DNA from: Hylemonella sp963512175
Lineage (GTDB): Bacteria; Pseudomonadota; Gammaproteobacteria; Burkholderiales; Burkholderiaceae_C
NCBI GenBank assembly: GCA_963512175.1
Contig: CAUPLI010000010.1
Span: forward strand, 57,171 to 121,170
Direction of reading: 5' to 3'
DNA length: 64,000 nucleotides
Shown: positions 33,952 to 43,200 of the stretch, piece after piece
Numbering within the stretch: the first letter of the stretch is position 1
Layout of the letters: each line of letters opens with the position of its first letter
The notes under the pieces: generated by a model
What the model was told of the DNA's origin: nothing
Database searches by the model: none
Seen by the model: the letters and a program-made list of their open reading frames with translations, nothing else
Program-made: the position numbers and the translations under genes

Positions 33952-35064
33952 TCAATTGCGCAGCTTGCCGCCGCGCGTCACCATGCCCAGTTCCACGTAC
34001 TTGCTGCCGTGGTTCTGCTCCGGTCCGTAGGTGACGGTGAAACCGCCCGCATCAAAGCTGCCCAGGTTCCTCAAGGCGCTCAGCAGGGCCTTGTGATCGC
34101 CGGGTTTCTTGCTGCGGCGCATGGCCTCGGTCAGCACCTTGGCGGCGATGCACGCTTCCAGGTGCGTGGTGTTCATGGCCTTGGTGACGCCGGACTCCTG
34201 CAGGGCCTTGCTGCATTCGCGGATGATGGGCAGCGAGGCGCCGGTGTTGGGCACCACCTGGGAGATCGACACGCCGGCACCGGCGTCTCCGGCGGCATCG
34301 ATGTACTGCTGCGCGCCGACGAAGGACAGGCTGGACATGGGCACGAAAAGCCCCTGTGCCACCAGCCGCTTGCTGATCTCGGCCGCCGGCCCGGAGAGCA
34401 CGGTGTTGATGATGACCTCGGGCTTGAGGGCCACCAGCTGGCTGAAACGCGCATCGTCGATCTTGGCGTTGCGTTCCAGCGCGAAGGCTTGCGGCTTCTT
34501 GCCCTGGCGGGCCAGGTAGTCGACGACCACCCCCAGGTTCTGCACGCCGACCTCGTCGTCGTAGTGCACCACCACCACCTGTTTCATGCCGAAGCCGGTC
34601 CAGAAGGCCAGCATCTTTTCGAGTTCGTCGCCGTAGGAGGCGCGCAGGGTGTGGACCACGGGGCTGGGCTTGCGCACCGGGTTGGCGCCCGAGAAGGGGG
34701 CGAAGAAGAGTACGCCGGCCTTCTCGGCCTGGGGCATGGCGTCCAGGCTCAGCGTGGCCGAGGCGTAACCGAACAGGGCCACGAGGTTGCGGTTCTGCAG
34801 CAGCTTGGTGGTGTTCTCGCCGGCGATCTTGCGCTGGTTCTGGTCATCCAGCGTGACGAGTTCGATGGGCGCACCGCCCACGCCACCCTGGGCATTGACC
34901 AGCTTGAACCAGGCCAGGGCACCGTCGCGGATGTCCTTGCCGAACACGGCATTGCTGCCGCTCAGGGGCGCAGACTGGCCGACGACCCAGGTGGTCTGGG
35001 CCATCAGGCTGCCATGAACAAGGGTTCCCAACGCGACGAATAGCGCCGCTATTTTTATACGCAT
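33952..35064 (-). CDS. Leu/Ile/Val-type ABC substrate-binding protein, paralogue 2
   Basis: 370 residues with the leader MRIKIAALFVALGTLVHGSLMAQ. It shares nearly every block with the neighbour at 32703 (for example QSAPLSGSNAVFG, GVQNLGVV and the C-terminal YGPEQNHGSKYVEL), with scattered substitutions and a different leader. The leader has diverged more than the mature part, as expected of an older tandem duplication kept under selection. The 118-bp gap between the two and the lack of transporter partners are noted. The ligand is unknown. Confidence 0.88.
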   Translation of the reverse strand: MRIKIAALFVALGTLVHGSLMAQTTWVVGQSAPLSGSNAVFGKDIRDGALAWFKLVNAQGGVGGAPIELVTLDDQNQRKIAGENTTKLLQNRNLVALFGYASATLSLDAMPQAEKAGVLFFAPFSGANPVRKPSPVVHTLRASYGDELEKMLAFWTGFGMKQVVVVHYDDEVGVQNLGVVVDYLARQGKKPQAFALERNAKIDDARFSQLVALKPEVIINTVLSGPAAEISKRLVAQGLFVPMSSLSFVGAQQYIDAAGDAGAGVSISQVVPNTGASLPIIRECSKALQESGVTKAMNTTHLEACIAAKVLTEAMRRSKKPGDHKALLSALRNLGSFDAGGFTVTYGPEQNHGSKYVELGMVTRGGKLRN

Positions 35065-35124
35065 AAGCAGTCACCAATAAAAGCGTCGCCAACGCTGGCG
35101 GCGCTTGATATGTTGACATGCGTA

Positions 35125-36333
35125 TCAGGATTCGGCGATAGCGTTTGTACTTATGAATGTATCAACCTGTGCATCGCTATAGCCGAACTCTTTGAGCAGT
35201 TCGCGTGTGTGCTGGCCCAGCAGGGGCGCCGGGCGCATGACCTGGGCCGGCGTGGCGGAAAAATGGATGGGGCAGCCCAGGGCGCGTGTCAGGCCGGCCT
35301 GCGGATGGTCCAGCTCCACCACCATGCCGCGTGCCAGGGTCTGCGGGTGGCTCAGCGCCTCGCCCACGGTATGCACCGGGCCGGCCGGCACACCTGCGTT
35401 GTCGAAGGCGGACTGCCACTCGGCGCGTGTGCGCGTGCGCAGCACGGCGTTCATCAAGCGCACCAGTTCCTCGCGGTGCGCCATGCGGTCGCTGTTGGTG
35501 GCAAAGCGCGCATCGCTGCGCCACTCGGGGTGGCCCAGCACCTCGGCAATGCGCTCCCAGTTGGCCTGGTTGGCGCCGCCGACGTTGATCCAGCCGTCGC
35601 TGGCCTCGAAGGCCTGGTAGGGCGCGGTCAGGATGTGGGCCGAGCCCGTGGGCTCGCTGGACTTGCCGGTGGCGAAGAAGATGGCCGCGTGCCAGTAGAG
35701 CTGTTGCAGGGCCGCATCACTGAGCGAGGTGTCGACGATCTGGCCCTCGCCGGTTTTCAGCTTGTGCACGTAGGCGGCCACGATGCCCAAGGCGCCGAGG
35801 ATGCCCGCGTTCATGTCCGACACCGCGTTGCCGTTCTTGGCCGGCGCGCCGCCGGGTTCACCGGTGATGGACATCAGGCCGGCAAAACCCTGGGCGATCA
35901 GATCAAACCCGCCCTTGCCGGCATAGGGCCCGTTGCGGCCGTACCCGGTGATGGCGCAGTAGATCAGGCCGGGGTTGGCTTTGGAGAGCACTTCGTAGCC
36001 CAGGCCCAGCTTGTCCAGCGTGCCGCCGCGGAAGTTTTCCACCAGCACGTCGGCCTTCTCGACCATGCGCAGCAGGATGGCCTTGCCGTCGGCGTGCTTG
36101 AGGTCGATGGCGATGCCGCGCTTGTTGCGGTTCATCATCATGAAGGGCGCCGAGACGCCGTTCACCAGCGGATCACGGTAAGCGCGCGCATCGTCGCCAC
36201 CGGGCAGCTTCTCGACCTTGATCACGTCGGCCCCCATGTCGGCCAGCATCTGGCCGCAGGTCGGGCCCGACATGATCTGCGTGAGTTCGAGCACACGCAG
36301 GCCGTGCAGGGCACCTGCTTTCCTGTTCGTCAT
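35125..36333 (-). CDS. CaiB/BaiF (class III) CoA-transferase
   Basis: 402 residues from ATG 36333, which shares its A with the stop of the upstream enoyl-CoA hydratase gene (TGATG), showing tight coupling. LRVLELTQIMSGPTCGQMLADMGADVIKVE, LKHADGKAILLRMVEKADVLVENFRGG and SDMNAGILGALGIVAAYVHKL (with the catalytic aspartate) match the family. It transfers CoA between carboxylic acids without free energy loss. With the hydratase it likely activates and processes an organic acid brought in by the Bug receptor encoded upstream. Confidence 0.92.
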   Translation of the reverse strand: MTNRKAGALHGLRVLELTQIMSGPTCGQMLADMGADVIKVEKLPGGDDARAYRDPLVNGVSAPFMMMNRNKRGIAIDLKHADGKAILLRMVEKADVLVENFRGGTLDKLGLGYEVLSKANPGLIYCAITGYGRNGPYAGKGGFDLIAQGFAGLMSITGEPGGAPAKNGNAVSDMNAGILGALGIVAAYVHKLKTGEGQIVDTSLSDAALQQLYWHAAIFFATGKSSEPTGSAHILTAPYQAFEASDGWINVGGANQANWERIAEVLGHPEWRSDARFATNSDRMAHREELVRLMNAVLRTRTRAEWQSAFDNAGVPAGPVHTVGEALSHPQTLARGMVVELDHPQAGLTRALGCPIHFSATPAQVMRPAPLLGQHTRELLKEFGYSDAQVDTFISTNAIAES

Positions 36334-37124
36334 CACTGTCCTTTCCAGGCCGGGGGGCGCTTCTCGACGAAGGCGCTCACGCCCTCGCGGAAGTCGGCGC
36401 TGCCATAGGCGGCGCGCACCAGGTCCTCGCCCTCGGGCAGGCTGTGCACGGTCAGGCGGCGCAGGCCTTCCTTGCTGACACGCTGCGTCACCGGGGCCAG
36501 CGCGGCGAGTTTCTGGGTGAGGCGCAACACGGCGGCATCGAGCTCGGCCGGCGCAGCGATCTCCTGCAGGTAACCGCAGGCCAGCGCCTCGTCGGCGCCG
36601 ATCATCTCGGCCAGCAGCAGCATGCGCCGCACACGCTGCATGCCGAAGGCCGCACTCAGGCGTGCCAGGTTGCTCACCGACAGGCAGTTGCCCAGGGTCT
36701 TGGCAATCGGCACGCCGAATTTGGCCGAGGGCGTGGCGATGCGGAAATCGCAGCCGGTGGCGATCGCCACGCCGCCGCCCACGCACCAGCCCTCGACCAC
36801 GGCCAGCGTGGGCATGGGCAGGCAACCCAGCAACTCCATGCAGGCGTCTATCTGGCGCTCGTAGCCCACGCCGTCCTCGCCGCCTTGGGCGCCTGAACGG
36901 AAGTTCTGGAACTGTGCGATGTCGGTGCCGGCCACAAAGGCCTCGCCACCCGCGCCGCGGAAGGTGACGACACGCACGCTGGCATCGTCCTTGAGCTGGC
37001 GGCAGATGGCCATCAGCTGCTCGTACATGGCCCAGGTCATCGCATTGCGCGCCTGGGGGCGATCAAAAAGCACCGAGGCCACGCCGGCCTCGATGTTCAG
37101 GCTTACTTGCCCGGTGTCATTCAT
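36333..37124 (-). CDS. Enoyl-CoA hydratase/isomerase family protein
   Basis: 263 residues of the crotonase fold. Oxyanion-hole segments are ARNAMTWAMYEQLMAIC, GEAFVAGTDIAQF and EGWCVGGGVAIATGCDFRIAT. The position of the second catalytic glutamate is occupied within FGVPIAKTLGNCLS, so the chemistry may differ from simple hydration. It is upstream of and coupled to the CaiB-type gene. A REP-like hairpin cluster separates it from the Bug receptor gene on its upstream side. Confidence 0.9.
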   Translation of the reverse strand: MNDTGQVSLNIEAGVASVLFDRPQARNAMTWAMYEQLMAICRQLKDDASVRVVTFRGAGGEAFVAGTDIAQFQNFRSGAQGGEDGVGYERQIDACMELLGCLPMPTLAVVEGWCVGGGVAIATGCDFRIATPSAKFGVPIAKTLGNCLSVSNLARLSAAFGMQRVRRMLLLAEMIGADEALACGYLQEIAAPAELDAAVLRLTQKLAALAPVTQRVSKEGLRRLTVHSLPEGEDLVRAAYGSADFREGVSAFVEKRPPAWKGQ

Positions 37125-37167
37125 GGTGAAGGTTCAGAGAGGGAGTAATGCGCGGGACGCCGTGGAA

Positions 37168-37226
37168 CCGGCTTTGCCGGGCCACTGGCGTCGCCCCCTT
37201 GAGGGGGAGGCGGCACCAGCCGCCTC
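37168..37226. repeat. REP-like cluster of three hairpins
   Basis: Three consecutive perfect stems: CCGGC-TTT-GCCGG (37168-37180), CCCCC-TTGA-GGGGG (37194-37207) and GAGGCGGC-ACCA-GCCGCCTC (37207-37226). They fill the 110-bp gap between the Bug receptor stop and the hydratase start. Stacked stems of this kind resemble the repetitive extragenic elements common in Comamonadaceae. It may attenuate or stabilise the message between the two genes. Confidence 0.6.
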
Positions 37227-37234
37227 GGGGGTGT

Positions 37235-38212
37235 TTAACTTTCTACAGTGACCTTGGCGTCCTTGATCACCTTGGCCCACTTCTGCTGCTCCGCGCGGAT
37301 GAAGTCGGCAAACTGCTGGGCCGTGCCGCCACCGTCCTCGGCGCCGTACTGGTCCAGTTTTTCCTTCACGTCGGGCATGGCCAGCACCTTGTTGATGTCT
37401 TCGTTCATGCGCTGGGCCATGGCGGCCGGCAGCTTGCCCGGGCCCACCAGGCCATACCAGGTGGTGGCTTCGAAGCCGGGGAAGCCGGACTCGGCCATGG
37501 TCGGCACCGTCGGGTGGCCCGAGGCGCGCTTGGCGCGGGTCTGGGCGATGGCGCGCACCTTGCCGCTCTTCACGTGCGGGGTGGCGGCGGTCATGGTGTC
37601 GAAGGAGTAGTGGATCTGGCCGCCGATGAGGTCGACCAGCATGGGGCCTGAGCCCTTGTAGGGCACGTGCAGTGCATCCACGCCGGCAGCGAGCTTGAAG
37701 GACTCCATGGCCAGGTGCTGGGCCGAACCCTGGCCGGCCGAGCCGAAGCTGATCTTGCCCGGGTTGGCCTTGCAATGGGCCACCACCTCGGCCACGGTCT
37801 TGGCGGGCAGGTTCGTGTTGGCGATCAGCAGGTTGGGTGTCACGCCCACCAGCGTCAGCGGCGTGAAGTCGCGTTCCACCACATAGCCCAGCTTGGGCAT
37901 GAGCCCGGGGGCCAGGGCGTGGCTGTTGATGTGGGCCATCAGCAGGGTGTTGCCGTCAGCGGGCGCCTTGGCCACGAAATCGGCCGCGATCACGCCGGAG
38001 GCGCCGGCCTTGTTCTCGATCACGACGGTGGTGTTCCACATGGCCTGCAGCTTCTGGCCGACGATGCGGGCCAGCACGTCGGTGCCGCCACCGGGGGCGA
38101 AGCCCACGATGATGCGGACCGGCCCGCCGGGCAGGGTCTGCGCCTGGAGCATGGGGGCGGCCAGGGTGGCTGCGGTGGCGGCCGTGGCCGTAACGAAGGT
38201 TCTGCGTTTCAT
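37235..38212 (-). CDS. Bug-family tripartite tricarboxylate transporter receptor
   Basis: 325 residues from ATG 38212. An open extension upstream overlaps the aminotransferase gene and lacks a leader. The leader MKRRTFVTATAATAATLAAP suggests Tat or Sec export. PVRIIVGFAPGGGTDVLARIVG, VVIENKAGASGVIAADFVAKA and HVPYKGSGPMLVDLIGGQIH are Bug hallmarks. No tctAB permease genes are adjacent. It sits in a leftward operon of aminotransferase, Bug receptor, hydratase and CaiB-type transferase, and so probably binds the acid that this operon degrades. Confidence 0.92.
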   Translation of the reverse strand: MKRRTFVTATAATAATLAAPMLQAQTLPGGPVRIIVGFAPGGGTDVLARIVGQKLQAMWNTTVVIENKAGASGVIAADFVAKAPADGNTLLMAHINSHALAPGLMPKLGYVVERDFTPLTLVGVTPNLLIANTNLPAKTVAEVVAHCKANPGKISFGSAGQGSAQHLAMESFKLAAGVDALHVPYKGSGPMLVDLIGGQIHYSFDTMTAATPHVKSGKVRAIAQTRAKRASGHPTVPTMAESGFPGFEATTWYGLVGPGKLPAAMAQRMNEDINKVLAMPDVKEKLDQYGAEDGGGTAQQFADFIRAEQQKWAKVIKDAKVTVES

Positions 38213-38253
38213 GGTGTGTCTCCTCGGGTCGTTGTAGAAATTCTGTTGGGTGT

Positions 38254-39489
38254 TCAGGCTGCCTTGCGCTGCGGCACGGCTGCCGGGTGGCCGGCGTAGT
38301 AGTCCATGATGGCCTGCACGCCCGAGCCGGCCAGCTTCACGCCGCCGAGCTTCAGGCCCATTTCGCAGGCGGCCACGGTGCCGATCAGCGTCAGGTCGTT
38401 GCTGTCGCCCAGGTGGCCGATGCGGAACATGCGGCCCTTGATCTTGCCCAGGCCCGTGCCCAGCGAGCAGTCGAAGCGTTCGTAGATGATCTTGCGGATG
38501 GCATCGGCGTCCACGCCCTCGGGTGTCATCACGCCGGTCAGGATGGGCGAGTACACGCCCGCGTCGGCGCACTGGATAGGCAGGCCCCAGGCGTTCACCG
38601 CGGCGCGCACGCCGGCGGCCCAGCGCTGGTGGCGCGCGAGGACCACGTCCAGACCCTGGCCCAGGATCATGTCGGCCGCTTCGCTCAGGCCGTACATGAG
38701 GTTGGTGTTGGGTGTGTAGGGCCAGTAGCCCGTCTTGTTCATCTCGATGATCTCGTCCCAGGCCCAGAAGCTGCGCGGCAGCTTGGCGGTCTTGCTGGCC
38801 TCGATGGCCTTGGGCGAGAGCGCGTTGAAGCTCATGCCCGGCGGCAGCATCAGGCCTTTTTGCGAGCCGCTGATGGAGACGTCCACGCCCCATTCGTCGT
38901 GGCGGTAGTCGGCCGAGGCCAGGCCAGAGATGGTGTCGACCAGCAGCAGGGCCGGGTGCCTGGCGGCGTCAATCGCCTTGCGCACGGCTGCGATGTTGCT
39001 GGTGGCGCCAGTGGAGGTTTCGTTGTGCACCACACACACGGCCTTGATGCTGTGGCCCGGGTCGGCCTTGAGGCGCTGTTCGATCAACTCGGCCGACACG
39101 CCGCGGCGCCAGCTGGCCGGCACGCCGTTGTCGGTGCCGGGCAGGGCGATGACCTCGGCCTTCAGGCCCAGGCGCGTGGCCAGGCGGTTCCAGAGGAAGG
39201 CGAAGTGGCCGGTCTCATACATGAGCACGTGGTCACCGGGCGAGAGGGTGTTGGTCAGCGCGGCTTCCCAGGCACCGGTGCCCGAGGCCGGGTAGATGAT
39301 GACCGGGTGCCGGGTCTGGAAGATCTTCTGGATGTCGGCCAGGATCTTCAGGCCCATGGCGCCGAACTCGGGGCCGCGGTGGTCGATGGTGGGCAGGCTC
39401 ATGGCGCGTAACACGCGGTCGGGCACGGGGGAGGGGCCCGGAATCTGCAGGAAATGGCGGCCGGTGGGGTGAAAATCAGTAGTCAGCAT
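38254..39489 (-). CDS. Serine-glyoxylate / alanine-glyoxylate aminotransferase family
   Basis: 411 residues, class V PLP aminotransferase. LQIPGPSPVPDRVLRAMSLP, IDHRGPEFGAMG, YPASGTGAWEAALTNTLSPG, the cofactor aspartate in LLLVDTISGLASADYR and the Schiff-base lysine in SISGSQKGLMLPPGMSF match SgaA-type enzymes. They transfer an amino group from serine or alanine to glyoxylate. It is the first gene of the leftward operon and is divergent from a GntR gene, with a pair of similar 14-bp sites between. The real amino donor is uncertain. Confidence 0.88.
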   Translation of the reverse strand: MLTTDFHPTGRHFLQIPGPSPVPDRVLRAMSLPTIDHRGPEFGAMGLKILADIQKIFQTRHPVIIYPASGTGAWEAALTNTLSPGDHVLMYETGHFAFLWNRLATRLGLKAEVIALPGTDNGVPASWRRGVSAELIEQRLKADPGHSIKAVCVVHNETSTGATSNIAAVRKAIDAARHPALLLVDTISGLASADYRHDEWGVDVSISGSQKGLMLPPGMSFNALSPKAIEASKTAKLPRSFWAWDEIIEMNKTGYWPYTPNTNLMYGLSEAADMILGQGLDVVLARHQRWAAGVRAAVNAWGLPIQCADAGVYSPILTGVMTPEGVDADAIRKIIYERFDCSLGTGLGKIKGRMFRIGHLGDSNDLTLIGTVAACEMGLKLGGVKLAGSGVQAIMDYYAGHPAAVPQRKAA

Positions 39490-39518
39490 GGCAAATCAGA
39501 GATAAAGAACAGACGCAT

Positions 39519-39532
39519 TTTTTGCATACAAA
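39519..39532. promoter_or_regulatory. Candidate GntR half of a direct-repeat operator, site 1
   Basis: TTTTTGCATACAAA, 30 bases before the aminotransferase start. It differs by one base from site 2 at 39581. It is AT-rich within a GC-rich region and lies in the divergent promoter gap next to a GntR gene. Confidence 0.45.
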
Positions 39533-39580
39533 ATTTGTTTGTCAACCAGAAAGACCCTAAAATCGCCTGAAATCACGATC

Positions 39581-39594
39581 TTTTTGAATACAAA
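39581..39594. promoter_or_regulatory. Candidate GntR operator, site 2
   Basis: TTTTTGAATACAAA ends 8 bases before the GntR start. It is a direct repeat of site 1 with a 62-base start-to-start distance (about six helical turns). Together the two could allow looping and joint control of both divergent transcripts. Confidence 0.45.
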
Positions 39595-39602
39595 GCATAT
39601 CC

Positions 39603-40283
39603 ATGGCTGAAATCCTGACCATGCCGACCGCCCTGCACGGGCAGGTCACCCAGCGCCTGCGCCTGCTGCTGGTGGAGGGCCAGATCGCCCCCGGCGCCAA
39701 GCTCAACGAGCGCGAGCTGTGCGAGCAGATGAAGGTCTCGCGCACCCCGCTGCGCGAAGCCATCAAGACCCTGGCCGCCGAGGGCCTGGTGGAGCTGCTG
39801 CCCAACCGCGGCGCCATCGCCGTGGAGCTGGGCGAGGACGACATCCTCAACACCTTCGAGGTCATGGCCGGGCTCGAAGGCCTGTCCGGCGAGCTGGCCG
39901 CGCAGCGCATCACCCCCGAAGAACTGGCCGAGATCGAGGCCATGCACTACGAGATGAAAGCCGCCTACACCCGGCGCGACCTCTCGGCCTACTACCGGCT
40001 CAACGCGGCCATCCACCGCGCTTTCAACGCCGCCGCCCGCAACCCGGTGCTCACCGCCACCTACCAGCAGGTCAATGCCCGGCTGCAGGCCCTGCGCTTC
40101 CGCTCCAACCAGGACGGCGAGAAATGGGCCCGTGCCATGCAGGAACACGACCGCATGATCGAGGCCCTGCAAAAGCGCGACGGCGCCGCCCTGCGCGCCG
40201 AGCTCGTCGCGCACCTGGGCCACAAGCGCGACGTGGTGATCGAACAGATGCGCACCGTTGCGGTGGCCAATGCGAAAGATTGA
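39603..40283 (+). CDS. GntR-family (FCD) transcriptional regulator
   Basis: 226 residues. The winged helix reads GQIAPGAKLNERELCEQMKV, then SRTPLREAIKTLAAEGLVEL and LPNRGAIAVEL. The FCD domain (EVMAGLEGLSGELAAQRITP, NAAIHRAFNAAARNPVLTAT) has histidines for a metal-bound organic-acid effector. It precedes the large FAD/Fe-S dehydrogenase by 8 bp and is divergent from the aminotransferase operon. It probably links 2-hydroxy acid oxidation and glyoxylate use. Confidence 0.92.
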   Translation: MAEILTMPTALHGQVTQRLRLLLVEGQIAPGAKLNERELCEQMKVSRTPLREAIKTLAAEGLVELLPNRGAIAVELGEDDILNTFEVMAGLEGLSGELAAQRITPEELAEIEAMHYEMKAAYTRRDLSAYYRLNAAIHRAFNAAARNPVLTATYQQVNARLQALRFRSNQDGEKWARAMQEHDRMIEALQKRDGAALRAELVAHLGHKRDVVIEQMRTVAVANAKD

Positions 40284-40291
40284 GGTCTGAT

Positions 40292-43200
40292 ATGAACGCC
40301 CCGCTGCCCGCCAATGTGACGCAAGCGTCCAAGACCTACGAGGTCGTCTCCCGCCTCAGCAATGAAGTGGCCGGCCGCCTGGCCGCACGCCTGCGCACCG
40401 AGACCAAAGGCGAGGTGCTGTTCAGCCCGGCCGACCGCGGCCGTTACGCCACCGATGCCTCCATCTACCAGGCCATGCCCCTGGGCGTGTTCCTGCCGCG
40501 CGAGGCGGCCGATGTGCGCCTGGCGCTGGACATCTGCCGTGACCTCAAGGTGCCCATCGTGCCGCGCGGCGGCGGCACCAGCCAGTGCGGCCAGACCGTG
40601 GGCGCGGGGCTGGTGATCGATCACAGCAAGCACATGCGCAAGATCCTCGACGTCAACGTCGAGCAGCGCACCGCGCGCGTCGAGCCCGGCCTGGTGCTGG
40701 ACCACCTGAACGCCGACCTGAAGAAGCACGGCCTCTGGTACCCGGTGGACGTGTCCACCAGCGCGCAGGCCACGCTGGGCGGCATGGCCGGCAACAACTC
40801 CTGCGGCAGCCGCTCCATCGCCTACGGCAATATGGTGCACAACGTCATCGGCGCCCAGGCTTGGCTGGCCGACGGCGAGCTGCTGAACTTCGGCCGCTAC
40901 GACCAGGCCAGCGGCCGCGCGCGCCAGATCGGCGACTACGTGCGCGGCCTGGCCGGCCTGCACCGCGACGAGATCGAGGCGCGCTGGCCCAAGGTGCTGC
41001 GCCGCGTGGCCGGCTACAACCTGGACATCTTCCACAACCAGAACGAGAAGCCGTACACGAGCGACGGCTCGGTCAACCTCGCGCACCTGCTGGTGGGTAG
41101 CGAAGGCACGCTGGCGCTCACGCGCTCGCTCTGCCTGCAGCTGAGCGAACTGCCGCGCGCCAAGGTGCTGGGCGTGGTGAACTTCCCCACCTTCTACCAA
41201 GCGATGGACAGCGCCCAGCACATCGTCAAGCTGGGTCACAACATGCAGGGCGGGGCGCTGACGGCGGTGGAGCTGGTCGACCGCACCATGATCGAGCTCT
41301 CGCTCCAGAACCCGGCCTTCGCGCCCACCATCCGCACCGCGCTCTCGCCCGCCATCAACGGCGGCAAACCCGAAGCCGTGCTGCTGGTGGAGTTCTCGGG
41401 GGCCAGCAAGGCCGACATCGCGCCCAAGATCAGGGAGCTGGTGGACCTGATGGGCGAGCTGGGCCTGCCCGGCAGCGTGGTGGAGATGATCGACGACGCC
41501 CCGCAGAAGAACCTGTGGGAAGTGCGCAAGGCCGGCCTCAACATCATGATGAGCCTGCGCGGCGACGGCAAGCCCGTGAGCTTCATCGAAGACTGCGCCG
41601 TGCCCCTGCAGCACCTGGCCGAATACACCAATGCGCTCACCGAGGTGTTCCGCAAATACGGCAGCCGCGGCACCTGGTACGCCCACGCCTCGGTCGGCAC
41701 GCTGCATGTGCGGCCCATCCTGGACATGCGACGTGACGGCGCGGCCAAGATGCGCGCCATCGCCGAAGAAGCCAGCGAACTGGTGCGCAAATACAAGGGC
41801 GCCTACAGCGGCGAACACGGCGACGGCCTGTGCCGCGGCGAGTGGATCGAGTGGCAGTTCGGCCCGCGCCTCACGCAGGCCTTCACCCAGATCAAGGAGT
41901 ACCTGGACCCGGCCAGCCTGCTGTGCCCCCAGCGTTTGATCAAGCCACCGAAGATGGACGACACCACGCTGATGCGTTACCCGCCCGGCCACAAGCAGCG
42001 CGTGGTGCCCATCCAGCCCGTGCTGGACTGGAGCGCCTGGAACGTGCAGAACAACCCGGTGACCGAAGAGACCACCGCCCCCGGCACCGGCGACGACCCG
42101 GCGCATGGCCTGGCCATGCACGTGGAGATGTGCAACAACAATGGCCACTGCCGCAAGTTCGACGCCGGCACCATGTGCCCGAGCTACCGCGTCACGCGTG
42201 ACGAACAGCACCTCACCCGCGGCCGCGCCAACACCCTGCGGCTGGCACTCTCGGGTCAGATCGAGGGACTGGACGGCAAGGATGCCCTGGCCAGCGAAGA
42301 AGTGCGCGAAGCCATGGATTTGTGCGTGAGCTGCAAAGGCTGCAAACGTGATTGCCCCACGGGCGTGGACATGGCCAAACTCAAGGTCGAGTTCCTGCAG
42401 CACTACAAGGCCAAACATGGCCACACGCTCAAGGACAAGCTGGTGGGCCAGCTGCCCGACTACGCGCGCCACGCCGCGAAGATCGCGCCCCTGCTCAACC
42501 TGCGCGACAAGGTTCCGCTCATGGCCCAGCTCAGCGAAAAGCTCTTCGGCTTCTCCGCCCGGCGCAGCCTGCCGCAGTGGAAGAGCAAGCACTTCTTCAA
42601 CACACCCGTACAAAGCGCCACGCGCGCCGAAGTGCTGGTGGCGCCCAAGGCCGTGGTGCTTTTCGTCGACACCTTCAACGGCTACTTTGAATCGGAAAAT
42701 GCCCACGCCGCCCTGCAGGTGCTGCAGGCTGCGGGCTACACCGTGCACGTGGCTAGCAAGGTTAAGGATGATGGCAAGCACCTCTGCTGTGGCCGCACCT
42801 TGCTCTCCGCCGGCATGGTGGAGCAGGCCAAGGTGAAAGCGCGCGAGGTGGTGGACAGCCTCTTGCCCTTCGCCGAAAAGGGCATCGCCATCGTCGGCCT
42901 GGAGCCGAGTTGCCTCTTGACCCTGCGCGACGAACTATTGGTGATGGGCCTGGGGGAAGGTGCGCAGACCATTGCCAAGCAGGCCCTGCTGTTCGAGGAG
43001 TTCCTGGCGCGGGAAGCGAAGCGCGGCCAGCTCGAAGCCCTTATCAGCAAGCTCAAGCCCGTGAGCCAGCCTGTGCTGCTGCACGGCCACTGCCACCAGA
43101 AGGCCTTCGCCGCCGTCACGCCCGTGATGGAAGTGCTCTCACTGATCCCCGGCGCCAAGCCCGAACTCATCGAGTCCAGCTGCTGCGGCATGGCCGGCAG

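Noticed and set aside
40061..42781. 906-codon open frame opposite the YdiJ-type dehydrogenase
   Set aside because: Shadow frame; the opposite strand shows FAD and Fe-S motifs in order.
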